A stretch of 64,000 bases of DNA from assembly GCF_000499845.2 (NCBI RefSeq), contig NC_023749.2, positions 11,479,298-11,543,297 on the forward strand, given 5' to 3'. This DNA comes from Phaseolus vulgaris. Its lineage: Eukaryota; Streptophyta; Magnoliopsida; Fabales; Fabaceae. The notes beneath the pieces were generated by a model. The model saw nothing but the letters and a program-made list of their open reading frames with translations, searched no databases and was not told the origin of the DNA. Below, piece by piece: positions 22,985 to 34,636 of the stretch (position 1 is its first letter; the number at the start of each line of letters is the position of its first letter). A program made the translations under genes and the position numbers.

Positions 22985-23062
22985 CTGAGAATAAGAAACA
23001 CAAATATTCTAAAATATTTACTTCTCATAAGAATAAGAAACACAAATATTCTAAAATATCTA
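22985..23062. repeat. ~41-bp tandem duplication
   Basis: GAATAAGAAACACAAATATT followed by CTAAAATAT occurs twice, at about 22989 and 23031. The short ORF across it has no support. Confidence 0.7.
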
Positions 23063-23766
23063 TAATACAGGTGTTAGATATTTATGTGCTACAAATATCA
23101 ACACCTTCCATTGAATGCTTGATCAATGTTACTTTTATTGTATTTGTAATGAATAAACAAAAAAAAAATAACTATTTTTCAATCTTAATGAATTAATGCT
23201 CGTTGGGTATGGTGTGGCTTATGATTTTATTTTCAGATTAGCTATTTTTCACTTACTTTATATGGTTACCATTTGTTCTTTGAGCTGTAAACGTGTGCCC
23301 TCCAATGTGTCTAAATATGTTGCTTCAGTCTAAAATATGCACGCTTCCTCAAGCTACCTACCTCATATCCTTTTTTTATTTTTTTATTAAAGTGCTCTTA
23401 AAGCGTGTCCTTCCATTTATTTTCTCCTTTAAAATTGTATGTTTCAAAGGAAAACTGAATTTTTGATAATTTGGTTGGCTTCTCCAATTTAAACTTGTAT
23501 GTCTATTTTTTTAAAAGAAATAATACTTATGAGAAAGATTAAATGACATGTTTCTACATTAATATTGAGTTTTGTATTCATGTTGTCATAAACCTGAGCC
23601 CACGTGTGTGTTTCACATACACAAATAAAAATTTGAAGCAAATTCATACGACCTAGCACTATTAATTTTATGAATTTAATTTAATTATTGAAATATTTGA
23701 AATTTTATTTCAATGTCAATTCGCAATTTTCTATTAAACAATTTAGTAACATTTAAATGTTACAAT
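23063..23766. other. intergenic, nothing recognised
   Basis: AT-rich DNA without recognised gene or repeat, up to the CACTA element. Confidence 0.5.
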
Positions 23767-24049
23767 TTACACTACAAAAAAAATCAGTATTATCTACGGA
23801 TTTTTACCCACGGATCTGAGTCCGTAGGTAAATTCAGTATTATCTACGGATATTACCTATGAACAACATTATCTACGGACATTATCCACAGATTCTGAAT
23901 CCATAGGTAAATTCAGCATTACATACCAACTATTACCCACGAATTCTGAATCCGTAGGTAAATTTAGCATTACCTATCAACTATTAGTTACGGATCTTAT
24001 TACCTACCAACTTTTATCTACGGATCTATTACCTACCAACTATTATCAT

Positions 24050-24870
24050 AATAATTATATATATAATATTAAAAATATTAATATAATATGAAAAATTATA
24101 AAATCATAATTCATATTCATAAATAATAATAATATAACTAATTTATACATATTATAATATTAATATAATAATTTAAATAATATAATTAGTATTATATTAA
24201 TAATATAAATAATATTAATAATAATAGTATTAATGATATTAGTAATATAACAAAATTAATAATATCACTAATAATAACATTAATAATATAAATACTATTA
24301 ATAAAAATATATATATAATTAACATTATTAATAATATTAACACTATTTATAATATTTATTAATATTAATAAATATTGAATAATATTAATAAATATTTAAT
24401 AATATTAATAAATATTTATAATATTAATCATATTAAATAATATTATTAATATTTAATAATATTAATCATATTTAATAATATTAATAATATTTAATAATAT
24501 TAATGATATTTAATGATATTAATAATATTAATAATATTTAATATTAATAATAATATTAATAATATTACTAATATTACTAATATTACAAATATTAATAATA
24601 TTTATAAATATTATTAATATTTAATAATATTAATAATATTAATAATATTTAGTAATATTAATAATATTTAATAATATTTAGTAATATTAATAATATTTAG
24701 TAATATTAATAATATTTAGTAATATTAATAATATTTAATAATATTTAACAATATTAATAATAATGATGATATTAAATATATGAAGAATGTTATTAATTTT
24801 TATTTTATTAATTATATTAATATTGATAATCATATTTATAAATATAATAATAATCATAACATGACAACAA
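24050..24870. repeat. low-complexity AATATT/TAA array
   Basis: About 800 bp almost free of G and C, made of short repeats such as TAATAATATTTAATAATATT. It sits wholly inside the CACTA element and could form extensive self-pairing. Confidence 0.9.
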
Positions 24871-24876
24871 AACTTG

Positions 24877-24955
24877 ACTGGTGTAATGGTTAAAGCTTCT
24901 ATGAACATTTCTCAAGAGACTTGACTTGGAGTCTCACCTGCTGCAGTTTAATTCA
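24877..24955 (+). other. tRNA-like module with A and B boxes
   Basis: TGGTGTAATGG (24879-24889) fits the RNA polymerase III A box exactly. GTTTAATTC (24946-24954) fits the B box with one mismatch, at a spacing of about 57 nt. The sequence between does not fold into an obvious complete cloverleaf, so I call it a tRNA-derived or SINE-like relic, not a tRNA gene. Confidence 0.5.
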
Positions 24956-25004
24956 AACATTAATTATAATTGTCATATTGAATTTTTCTTAACTTGTAGT
25001 GTTA

Positions 25005-25970
25005 GTGGCATTTTTTATTGAATTTTTTTTATTAAACCCTTTTAGTAACAATTTTAAAATATCACCTTTTTATTATGAAAGTTACTAACAAAATTTAGTA
25101 ACAATTTAAATTAATGTTACTTTTTCATTTAAAAATATTACTAAAAACGTCAATCCCCAATTTTCTATTAAATAATATAGATGTAAATAAATGACCGTGT
25201 ATAATTAGAAATAAATTAAATAACATAAATATATATAAATAAATAATATCATTTGATTAAATTAAATAATATATAAAAAAACACACAAAAAATAAAATAA
25301 TATACAATTCAAAATAAATAAAAACTTAACAAAACACATAAATTTATTAAAATCAATATAAAAATAACTTAATCTCATTATATCATTACATCCAAATCCT
25401 ATTTTTCTCTCTCTATCTTGTTTAAGTGGTATCTTACCTTTTTCACTTTGATATTCTCTTGCTGATAAGCTAATTTTATTTCATTTTATTTAAATCTTTT
25501 TTGTAAAATTCATCATTACATTTATTAATATAATCTTATATTTCATTTATTTATTTATTTATTTTAATAATTAAATATATTTTTAATTAATTAATTACTT
25601 TCTAATTTTAATTTATTATTTATTTTTTGTTATTATTTTTATTTTATTTATTCTTAATATTTCTTAAAAACTTTTTTATTTATTTTTAATGTTTAAACTT
25701 TATTTGATATAATACAAATATATATATATATATATATTAATATAAATTTAATCACAACAATTAAAACATAAAATTTTCTAACACTTATTTTAAATTACGA
25801 ATAAAATAATTAATATAATTATTTAAAATTAGGGATGTTATATTTTATATTATATTTTAATAATAGCAAAATTAATCCTTCACCTCAATTTTGATATAAA
25901 AATTATAAAATAATATTTAATTTTAAACTTAATAATTTATTTATTTATATATTATTATATAAAAAGATAC
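25005..25970. other. AT-rich intergenic DNA
   Basis: No gene recognised. It contains an (AT)n run near 25709-25730 and many A/T homopolymers. Confidence 0.5.
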
Positions 25971-27330
25971 TGTAACACTCTAAAATATACAAAATTATTT
26001 ATAAATGGGAATAAATGAAAACTATGTTGTTCACTTTTTTTCAAAGTCCCTCCTACACCTACACCTATATATGCTATACTCATGTATATAGTATAATTAT
26101 AACTCTTCATACACAAATAACACATGTTAAAGGTAAACTATGGCAAATAAATTCTAACATATGAAAATATAAGTAAATAGAAACAATTAGATTAATCATT
26201 CATTTATATAATTTCATTTCATTTTTCCATCAACCATTCTCATATAATAATTAATACCAATCACCACAACCCAACTTCATTCCAAATCATCCATCAACAA
26301 TCATATGGACCACACATGGATCCATACACCACATATATTCAACAGACGTCTTTCGAAAGACTCGTATTAAATAGGCGTGAAGCTAGAGGGTCTCTAATCT
26401 CTCTTAAACATAGGTGACAATACCTAATATCAAACCAATCAACAACTCATACATTGTCCTAATGTATGATCTCAATCTCATATAATTTCATTGTCCTCAT
26501 ACGATGCATATCATTCACTCATACATTATTTAAGATTTCTCAAATCAATTACATGTATCTCAAATTCATACTCATTTCATCCGTCACGGGAATTCATACC
26601 ATTTATAAATTTCGTAGTTCAATTAAATATATTAACTAATATTCATGTTATATTTATAAAAAATAATAATATACAATCAAATTATTGAAGATATAAGAAG
26701 AAAGGAAAGAGAAAGAAAGAAATTTAATTAATAATTATTTTTTTAAAAGATCATTCAAGAACAATCCAACCATATAACATCTAAATCGTTCAAAAAGATC
26801 AGTCCGGACTAAAATTCGTTCAAACCTCATTCTTTAATAATTTCAATACAATCTCAACCTCAACTATTCAAACTCATCAACTAATAATCAAATTCAATTT
26901 AACGAACTTTATACTCTAACATACACAATTGAGTTCCTATATCAACTTATTATCTAAATCAACTATACTAAAGTTCTATCCAAAACATAGATAGTTTCCC
27001 TTACCTAAAATTCTTTATTCCAGTGGAAACTTCAACTCCAACGAGAAACCACCTCAAAATGTAAGGACCTAAATCATGTTACCCAGACATTACCAAAATT
27101 CAGCATGTGGTAAAACAAGTTGAGATGAATACTTTTCTCAACTTTTCTCAACTGTCCCCATTAAAGTTGGTGGTTAAATCCTAAAGAAAAATAGAGAATA
27201 AATGATCTTTAGAATAAAAAATGAACTTACTGTGTTTAAATATTTGGCTGAGTATAAACGTAGCATGTCTCATCGGCTAATGTAAGGTGTAATTAGATTT
27301 TAAATGAAGGAAAGAGAGAAAAAAAAAGTG
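25971..27330 (+). mobile_element. possible LTR-type remnant
   Basis: The start TGTAACACTCTAAAATATAC at 25971 resembles the LTR starts of plant Ty3/gypsy chromoviruses. The next 1.3 kb is less AT-rich than its flanks and includes GACGTCTTTCGAAAGACTCG, but has no ORF of note. I cannot find a matching CA end, target duplication, PBS or partner. Low confidence. Confidence 0.25.
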
Positions 27331-28079
27331 GAGGTGGCTGTACAAATACACAATTATTCCTTAATTAGATAATTTTATTCTTTAATTTATTTAATAAAAT
27401 AAAGAAAGACTTAAATAAATTATCTTTATTTTAAAATAACTAATTTTTTTTTTCTAAAATAAAATTAATATTTTTTTTGTATTATGTTTACCAAAATTAT
27501 ATATATATATATATATTTTAAATTGTATTATTTCTTAATTCTTCATTTATAAAAATAATATAAATAATAAAACGAATAAAATAATAAAATTATACAATTA
27601 TACAATTATATATATATATATATATATATTAGTGTAATAAGAATATAAATAAAGATATAAAAAGTGCATGTATTTCGGTAATAAAATTTAAAAGAAATAT
27701 AAATTATTTGACAATTCGCTATATTAACATTTGATGGAAAGTATAAAAATATAATTTTCTATTTTAATATATGGAAATTTTATTCAACTGTCATAGTCTC
27801 TGTCTTATTAGGTTATACATAAATTTATTTCAATTAATTAAAAATAATATTATTATTTCTTTGTATATTGTTTTAATTTTCTTATGCAGAAATTAGTCTA
27901 AAGAAACCCTATATTATTTTCAAATGAGAAATAAAAGAAAAAATAATACCCAATGAATAACTAAATTTCTAGATAAGTATAATTTTTTTCAAAAAAAAAA
28001 GTTATATACAATTTTTTATAATTTTTTTATCTGTTGGGCTTTAGGGTTTTTATCTGTAGGACGTTATTCAGAGAAAGTT
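27331..28079. other. AT-rich intergenic DNA
   Basis: (AT)n runs at about 27499-27516 and 27608-27630. No gene recognised. The last 60 bp could be the leader of the BAP31-like locus. Confidence 0.5.
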
Positions 28080-28150
28080 ATAACAAGCTACGGTCAAAAC
28101 GTATCCTCTACTTTCTTCTTCTTCTAGTGTTTTTCTGCCACTAATAACCA

Positions 28151-28581
28151 ATGTTGCAGCTACTCTATAGTCTGATCTTCACTGAAATGTTTCTCATTCT
28201 TACACTTCTTTTCAAGAATTCTCTGAGAAAAACAGTCATCCTTTTTCTCAACTGGGTCAAACGGGGCCGTGGCCCCATCGTGGTGTATACCTTGAGCACC
28301 ACACTGCTGGTGATTCTGTCTTTGAGTTTCTACCGCATGGTCGACATCCAGAAACATACCTTGGAGACCGGTACCCTCAACCAAAACGACGAAGTTCTCC
28401 TTTCAAAGCATAGATTAGAAGCTTTATTAATAGGTATTATCATATACGCTGTTTGGAGAGTTGGATTCTGCTCCTCCTTTCTCTGTTGCTTTATAAATCT
28501 CACCAGTACATAGAAGAGTTCCTTTACCTAAAGAAGATCGTGAAATCTTATAAGAAACGAAATGACACAGGAAGCATCTGA
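28151..28581 (+). pseudogene. BAP31-like ER membrane protein gene, frameshifted
   Basis: From ATG 28151 the frame gives MLQLLYSLIFTEMFLILTLL, FKNSLRKTVILFLNWVKRG, RGPIVVYTLSTTLLVILSL, then SKHRLEALLIG. This is the plant BAP29/BAP31-like pattern: N-terminal membrane helix, a basic KRGRGP loop, a second helix and a KH-LEA segment. Such proteins are integral to the ER membrane and linked to protein export or quality control in other organisms. After LLIG the open frame runs on to a stop at 28513. The expected third helix and basic tail (YKSHQYIEEFLYLKKIVKSY ... KKRN) lie in another frame, ending at TGA 28579-28581. About 25 extra nucleotides (3n+1) between 28434 and 28459 account for the shift. 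No introns interrupt the copy. A retrocopy or a recently broken gene are both possible. Confidence 0.75.
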
Positions 28582-28629
28582 ACTGTTGTTTTCAACTTAA
28601 GCATAGTTTGTTTGAGTGTGTTTCCTTGT

Positions 28630-28710
28630 TCTTTGTGAATGTTTGTAGTCATCTATTATGTAGATGTTATTTGAAAATGTTTGTAGTCATCTGTTAGGTA
28701 GATGATCTCT
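28630..28710. repeat. short direct duplication
   Basis: GAATGTTTGTAGTCATCT, then TTA, GTAGATG, occurs at about 28637 and again as AAATGTTTGTAGTCATCT at 28674, just 3' of the BAP31-like frame. Confidence 0.7.
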
Positions 28711-28854
28711 TTATTTTAGGTTTTTCTTCTTATGTTAAAATCAGAGCTAAAAGAATCTAAATCTTTATGTTTATTGTTTTGTAAGTTTTCTTTGTAGAAG
28801 GGTTTGGAACACACCTCGAAGTGTTTCCTTTAATACATTTGTCTTTTGCATCTG

Positions 28855-28985
28855 AACAAATTCCGGCAACGATTAAAGTCCAAACTGTTAATACACAGAA
28901 GCATCTGGAGAAATTCCGCCATTGATTTAAGCCCAAACTGACAATACTGGAGAAATGGCAACGATTGAGATCCAAAATGAATAAT
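28855..28985 (+). repeat. short repeats resembling a sub-motif of the 590-bp array
   Basis: Three degenerate units of about 55-60 bp read GGCAACGATTAAAGTCCAAA, CGCCATTGATTTAAGCCCAA and GGCAACGATTGAGATCCAAA, with AGAAGCATCTGGAGAAATT between them. The array unit at 5.9-17 kb carries AGCATCTGAAGAAATTGTCA and CGATTGAAGTCCAAAATAG in the same order. So this is a related, separately amplified piece 11 kb from the array. Confidence 0.55.
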
Positions 28986-29169
28986 ATTCACATGTAAATA
29001 GCCACACTAGAACAGGAATCTTTCAACCTTCAGCATAGTGCACTCCCATAAATCATACCTTTATTTGGTTTGTAGTACTTGTCATCTCATCACAACAAAA
29101 TAATTCATCCTAATATTCAAAGAGGTTAATGTCATGACAGGCTTGAATGGTGAAGTAATAAAGGTTGAT

Positions 29170-29812
29170 TCATTTAAATTGATTGTAGACTCAAGTTAGC
29201 TGGATTTATTTCAACTCAGTCAATTCTAGACCAGAATCAATTGTTCTATCTGATGACAAACATGTAAATATTTACTTAAAGTCTGATGGCAAGTATCAGG
29301 TTGGTTGATATTTCAATGTGATTTTGAATTATTCAACATGAAACAATACAAATTGTAATGAATTGAAATATTTTGAGGGCCAAAAGATAATGGGCAGCAA
29401 GGCACCAAGTTGGTCTGACCAATGGGGAAATGGAGGGCTTGGTAGTGGCCACTATGATGAGGAGGATGAGAAGGTGAAGAAGAGCAGTGGAAGCAGCAAG
29501 AAGATGTCTGCTGGGATGGACAAGGCCAAAGCTGCAGCAATTGTGGGTTCTGACAAGGCTAAAACTGCTGCAGTAGTGGGTGCCCAGAAGGTGAAGAGTG
29601 GAACCTCTGCTGGAATCAAATGGGTCAAGAATCAGTACCAGAAAAGGTTGATTTTGATATGATGAATAGAGAATAAAATATACACAAATTGAGCTGCGTA
29701 GGTTGGTTTTGATTTCTCTCCTGAACCAACTCAATGTCAATGAATTTGAATATCAGATTTAATCGAAATCAGATCAACTAAATCATTAGAATTATTTCAT
29801 GTTTTAAGTATA
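29170..29812 (+). repeat. segmental duplicate of 19370-20335
   Basis: The match begins in the leader of the small gene (TAGACTCAAGTTAGCTGG), runs through the coding frame, loses about 320 bp after CCAGAAAAGG, and resumes with TGATATGATGAATAGAGAAT to about 29812. Non-coding leader sequence is included, so this was a DNA duplication and not an mRNA retrocopy. The proximal promoter and first exon of the parent are not included. Confidence 0.92.
29390..29662 (+). CDS. duplicate of the small basic-protein gene, altered C-terminus
   Basis: From ATG 29390 the frame matches the protein at 19587 nearly residue for residue (one seen change, VGA to VGS in the middle). At the end a deletion of about 320 bp removed the original TSK, stop and start of the 3' UTR, so the protein now ends KRLILI and stops at 29662 (90 residues). 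The frame has stayed open, but the copy lacks the parent's promoter and first exon. It may be a young pseudogene or depend on a new promoter. Confidence 0.55.
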   Translation: MGSKAPSWSDQWGNGGLGSGHYDEEDEKVKKSSGSSKKMSAGMDKAKAAAIVGSDKAKTAAVVGAQKVKSGTSAGIKWVKNQYQKRLILI

Positions 29813-31400
29813 TTATTTTTATTTTAATATTTGAAGTAGCACAACCATGATGAGTTTATGGTCATACACTAACAGAGTAGAATTTTTTCAAAAACTATTT
29901 TAGCATAGATTTAAAGAAATCTAAAGTCAACAAATTTACCATGAGTCATCCTAGATGACTGCGTAAAACAGTGTCATTTGGTGGGTGATATGTACTATTT
30001 TAGTTGGTTTGAAGTATATGTATAAAGAGAAAGCTTATCTCAATTAACCTCTTTATTTCTTATCACTTTAATTTAAGATTTAAACTGATTTTAATCCGAT
30101 CGAAGAAGATATTTAAATTCGGTAGGTTTCTGGCTTTTACTGTTTTTCTCAGGAAGAAAAAAAATCAACCTTAAAATACACAATAAAATATAGTGAAAAT
30201 GTATTCAATGCAAATTATCCACTTTAAAAACTGTATGAAAAATAAGATGCAATTTAAATAATAAGATTAGGGAGAAAATAAAGTTGCATGGCAACTCCAT
30301 TAATATCTGCTTATAAAAATATTAGTGGTTGGTATAATCTAAAAATAGAATTGTGTGTGCGACGCTTTGCAAAATTAAATTTGAATTACGGCACAATCTT
30401 AAAAAATCTTTAATGTTTAATACCGAATTTGATCATAATTGTCTTCAAGAGAAAATACTTATAATTTCTATAAAAAAAAGTTATTTTTTTCCATTATTTA
30501 GTTCTGTATTCAGTTTTTTTTTTTTTTTTACATTCTTGTTTCAAATTTTATAATTTACATTAGATTATGTTCACCTAAACTAGAATAATAAAAGAAAATT
30601 ACCCGATTTTAATATACTCTAATATGCTCCTAAAAGATCCTAAAATGATCAATTTTAATTTATTTTTTATTTTATCTAAAACTTACTTATAATTAATCAT
30701 AAATAATTATTGTTAACTAGGAAAAAAAAGGCTCTCTCTCTTTATATATATTGAAAAGTTATAAGTTAAATAATTAAGTAATAGAAATAAAATACTCTCA
30801 AGATGCAAGAAGCGGTTAAATGTACAAATGGTTTAAAAAATTATAGAAACGAAATAAATGTTTATTGAAAAAGTTACGAATATTAAACAGAATACAAAGT
30901 TTTATGCACAAAATAAAAATATGCGTAACTAGTTAAGGCATATAATTATATAATCTATAACATTAAATAAAAATATTTTCTAAATAAATGTTCTTTTAAA
31001 CTCAAATAATTACACACAATAAATAAAATCACTTATACAATAAAAAAATTACATGCAATAAAATAATAAAAATTATTTCCCTTTATATTACTTTTACGAA
31101 ACTTTTTTATAATTTAATATTTAATAATCATTATGATAATATATATTTTTTTTTATTTTTTTTTATCATAAAAGAAAGTAGAGCCCCACATGTGCTTCCA
31201 CTAGTGTAGCATAAATCTCAATGATCAAGGACGAATTTTTTTCAAAAACCGTGTTAAACTATTTGTTAATACTTCTCTTACCTAAATGGGACTTGCAAGC
31301 CATGAAACTTAAGTTGACTAAGAAAAATTTGAATAACTTACACAAGAACATAAAAAGGGTTGCTGTCACCGTTGTAACAAAATAAATGATCTACTACGCT
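29813..31400. other. AT-rich intergenic DNA
   Basis: No gene recognised. Poly-T runs occur near 30515 and 31146. The last 300-400 bp before 31728 probably include the ATG8 3' UTR and its downstream flank. Confidence 0.5.
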
Positions 31401-31727
31401 TGCTCTCAAGTAAAGTCTTTGTTTCTCTTACATTTTTCGTCAAATTTGATCACAGATGAGATTTGGGTCCTTTAAGATATGTAAAGTGTAATTGTAGTAC
31501 ACCAACCAGAGATACAGATCAAGGTATGAACACAGAACAAGCATACCCTTAAACATTAGCAATTTGAAGTGATACAAACACGACACTTTTCAAATAACTT
31601 CCAGTAGACATGAAAATACACTTTACAATAAAACCATCAAACAAGATAATTTACAATTAAGCATTTTCTTCACATTGGTCATTTTAGGATTTTCTATTCA
31701 GATATGGTTTGCCTGTCATGGATTACT

Positions 31728-33448
31728 TCAGAACACAAGTCCAAATGTATTCTCTCCACTGTAAGTCATATATAGGAATCCATCTTCATCCTTGTTTTCC
31801 TCGTATATTGCAGACATCATTGCCGCTGCATGAACAAACAACAACAACTCCACAAAATTAACCATAAGAACATTCATTATGTTATGTATAACAAATATTC
31901 CACGTACAAACCCACAAAATTCACACACACACACACATATATATATATTACCAGTTGGTGGTAAGATGTTCTTCACAAAAATGAAGATGGCCTTCTCGGG
32001 ACTCAGCTTGATTCTCTTCCGCACCACATACACAAACTGGCCAACAGTCAAATCAGCAGGAACAAGATACCTACAGTCATCCAAAAACAATAATATACAG
32101 TAAATAAAGAGGAAACAAAGGAGATGAATTATGTATCCATCCAACTGAACACTTAGATGATTGTCAATGTTCTCTACATTCTTATACTTTCACTTGGTTT
32201 ACACCTAAGCATTAGCTAGAACCCCACTCACACCTAAGCTTTGGCTAGAACCCCACTTCTCTGTATGATCAAACTAACCAGTTATTACAGCCTCCAATAC
32301 TGAATTTTGTTCGCTTTTCACATTAACAAAATCACAAAAGCATCTTACTTTTACTTTGTTTACTATTTTCCCATTTAATTCTATATTATTAAGAGAACAA
32401 CATACGGATTCTGCTTCTGCTTACCATGTTGGAAGCAAAGTATAGTTATTTTGCTGTCTTACGAACATTTTCAATCAATGCTACACACATAAAGGGGGGA
32501 AAACTCAAAATACCCCAAACAAAATAAAGGCCAGTAGTGCTCAAGTTCAAGTAAAAGTATGAAACTTGAAGTGTGTATGGTGTATACCTACCAAATCTTA
32601 AATTAAAAGCTATCAGACATTCAAAAAGTTATTAGAGTTAACAAATATAGTTGGAGTAAATAAACAGTGTCAATGTTTACAATTGCAGTTTCCAGAGAGA
32701 ATAGAAGAAACTAACTTTTTCTTATCAATTTCAGGAACATCACTTTTCTCTGCCCTTTCAACAATTACCTACATTGAAACATTATCCAAGTTAATCAGCA
32801 ATAAATGGATTATATTATAAGGACGTATACAGACAAAAGACATCAGGTCTTACGGGAATTCTGTCAGGATACTTCTCTCTTATGCGAGCTGCTTCAGCCT
32901 GTCTCCTTTCTGGCATGAAAGATTTGGACATATTAGAGAAATACAAACTTGCACACTCACCAAATGATGTTTAGTTTACAGAGAGTTCTTTTTCTTTAAC
33001 ATGATGCAAAAATCAGATCGCGCGTGAAATTGAAGAGTAAAAAAACCAGACAAGACGTACTAGCAACAACAACATATAAAAACCAAAATCAAAACAATCT
33101 TCTCAACAAACAAAAAGAAAGTGCATACCCATATGATATATAACACAGATCATTTTCATACTAAGCTAAATAAAATAAAATATAACGGAAAATACTAATC
33201 ACTAAAAAGTTCCATTTTTGTAGGAAATAAATATTCCACACACCTCGATTAAACTCCAAAGGGGGGAAATACAAAAGCAGAAACATAAAAATTAAAAATG
33301 CCTTCGAGAATCCCAAACATCAACTTAAATTCCCAATTAAAACTGCACTATAACATCTGATGAAAACTGCCGAAAAGTTAAAAAAAAAAAAACTAAAAGA
33401 GAAAAACGAACCGAGAGGGTGTTCCATCTTGAATGAGCTCTTAGCCAT
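31728..33448 (-). CDS. ATG8: ATG8, ubiquitin-like autophagy protein (five coding exons)
   Basis: Coding exons on the minus strand: 33448-33412, 32909-32854, 32768-32716, 32070-31952 and 31825-31728. All introns are GT-AG. The joined length is 363 nt, 120 residues plus TGA, typical of ATG8. The protein starts [13 protein letters not shown]. It carries [18 protein letters not shown], then [18 protein letters not shown], then KAIFIFVKN and [20 protein letters not shown], and ends [16 protein letters not shown]. Gly117 followed by three residues is the ATG4 cleavage site; the exposed glycine is joined to phosphatidylethanolamine on autophagosome membranes, where ATG8 recruits cargo receptors through LIR motifs. 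All splice phases fit and no damage is seen. Intron 4 holds a (CA)n(TA)n microsatellite near 31922-31948. I do not assign the isoform. It stands alone among AT-rich DNA. Confidence 0.97.
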
Positions 33449-33458
33449 GGCAATAATT

Positions 33459-33670
33459 CTGTAGCAAAAGACACAGATTGGAAAAACCAAAAATAAATAC
33501 AAAATTAGGGTTTGTTAGGAAGGTAGCGATCCGTTGATGAACGATCAAAAAAATCAGAAGGGGAAAAACAAGGATAACTTGCAACGAAAAATGATATTGC
33601 TTACCAGAGAAGTGTGAAGAAAAGAGAAGAAGTGAGAGAAATTGGGTGAGATCAGAGAAGACGCAAAGAG
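33459..33670 (-). other. ATG8 5' UTR exon and leader intron
   Basis: On the minus strand a pyrimidine-rich leader (about 33670-33605) ends ACTTCTCTG at a GTAAGC donor. A TTTTGCTACAG acceptor lies at about 33459, 10 bp before the ATG. A leader intron is common in plant ATG8 genes. Transcription start not determined. Confidence 0.6.
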
Positions 33671-33719
33671 GAATATTGGAAAACTTGTTATATCCATTTG
33701 CTTTCGATATCTTCACACG

Positions 33720-34631
33720 TTTCGTAATTATCTTGTTACACCATTAATCTTTTTAATTAAAAAGGTTAACAAATTTAAAATTTAAAATATTTTCTAACTT
33801 AAATTATCTGTTATTTTTTAATATTTTTTCTAATTTAAAAAATTTAAGTTAAAGTATATTTTAATGTTAACCACTGGTTTTCAAAAATGATTGCTTCCTT
33901 TATCTAGTAAAAAATTTGGAATTCATAAAACATCATCCGAATTCATGAAAGTGTAAGTATTATCAAAAGTAAAATATATATATATATATAGGAAAGTTAA
34001 TATTAATTTATGTATAAGTCAAAATTATTAAACACACTATGATAAAAGTATTTTTATATATTAATTTATGTATGAGTTAATTTTATTAAAAATTGTTTTT
34101 TTTTTACTTTTTTTTATTTAAGAAAAAAATATTTAAACAATATGTTTAGAGGAAAGTTATTCGTAAGCACTTCAAAAAAGAAAATTAAGAAAACAAATAA
34201 GAAATTATAGAAACTTCGAAATATAATTTTTTCAAACAAAGTCCAATTCAAATAAAATTGAAATTAAAAATTGGATTAAATACTCGTTTAATTTTTATAG
34301 TTTTATAAATGTCACTTTGTAGTTATTATATTTAAAGATAATTTATTTTTGTCTTTATATATCATTTTTAATCTCTTGTTTTCTTACCATTAAAATTCAT
34401 GGATTAAAAGATACACAAAAACAAAAATAGTGAGTATAAAATTAAAAGAAATGAATTTATAGTATAGAAAATAAATATAGTTTTGTCATCATTTTTCTAT
34501 GAAATCTATGAATCAATTATAAGTTAAAATTAATTTTTTTTACTCGCAATTTATTGTATGATTTTTACTAAATTCAACTGTTGAAAAATATAAACATTTC
34601 TCGTTCTATTATTACTAAGAGTATATCATTA
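33720..34631. other. AT-rich DNA upstream of ATG8
   Basis: It includes the ATG8 promoter side nearest 33.7 kb and an (AT)n run near 33978-33991. No other gene recognised. Confidence 0.5.
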
Positions 34632-34636
34632 GTATT

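Larger units (their letters stand above)
23770..25001. mobile_element. non-autonomous CACTA element, TSD TTA
   Basis: The left end is CACTACAAAAAAAATCAG. The right end read on minus is CACTACAAGTTAAGAAAAA. Both are flanked by TTA (23767-23769 and 25002-25004), the 3-bp duplication expected for CACTA transposons. Subterminal repeats at 23800-24030 are variants of ATTATCTACGGAT and CCGTAGGTAAATTCAG. The middle (about 24050-24870) is almost only A and T in AATATTAATAAT-like arrays. A tRNA-like module lies near the right end. There is no transposase, so mobility would depend on another copy. Confidence 0.82.

Noticed and set aside
24877..24955. Functional tRNA gene
   Set aside because: Only the A and B boxes fit; no acceptor stem pairing or anticodon arm is evident.
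29333..29740. Minus-strand ORF of 135 codons opposite the duplicated small gene (and 19530-19868 opposite the parent)
   Set aside because: Both are antisense shadows of a GC-richer coding frame, and they are shared only because the sense frame is shared.
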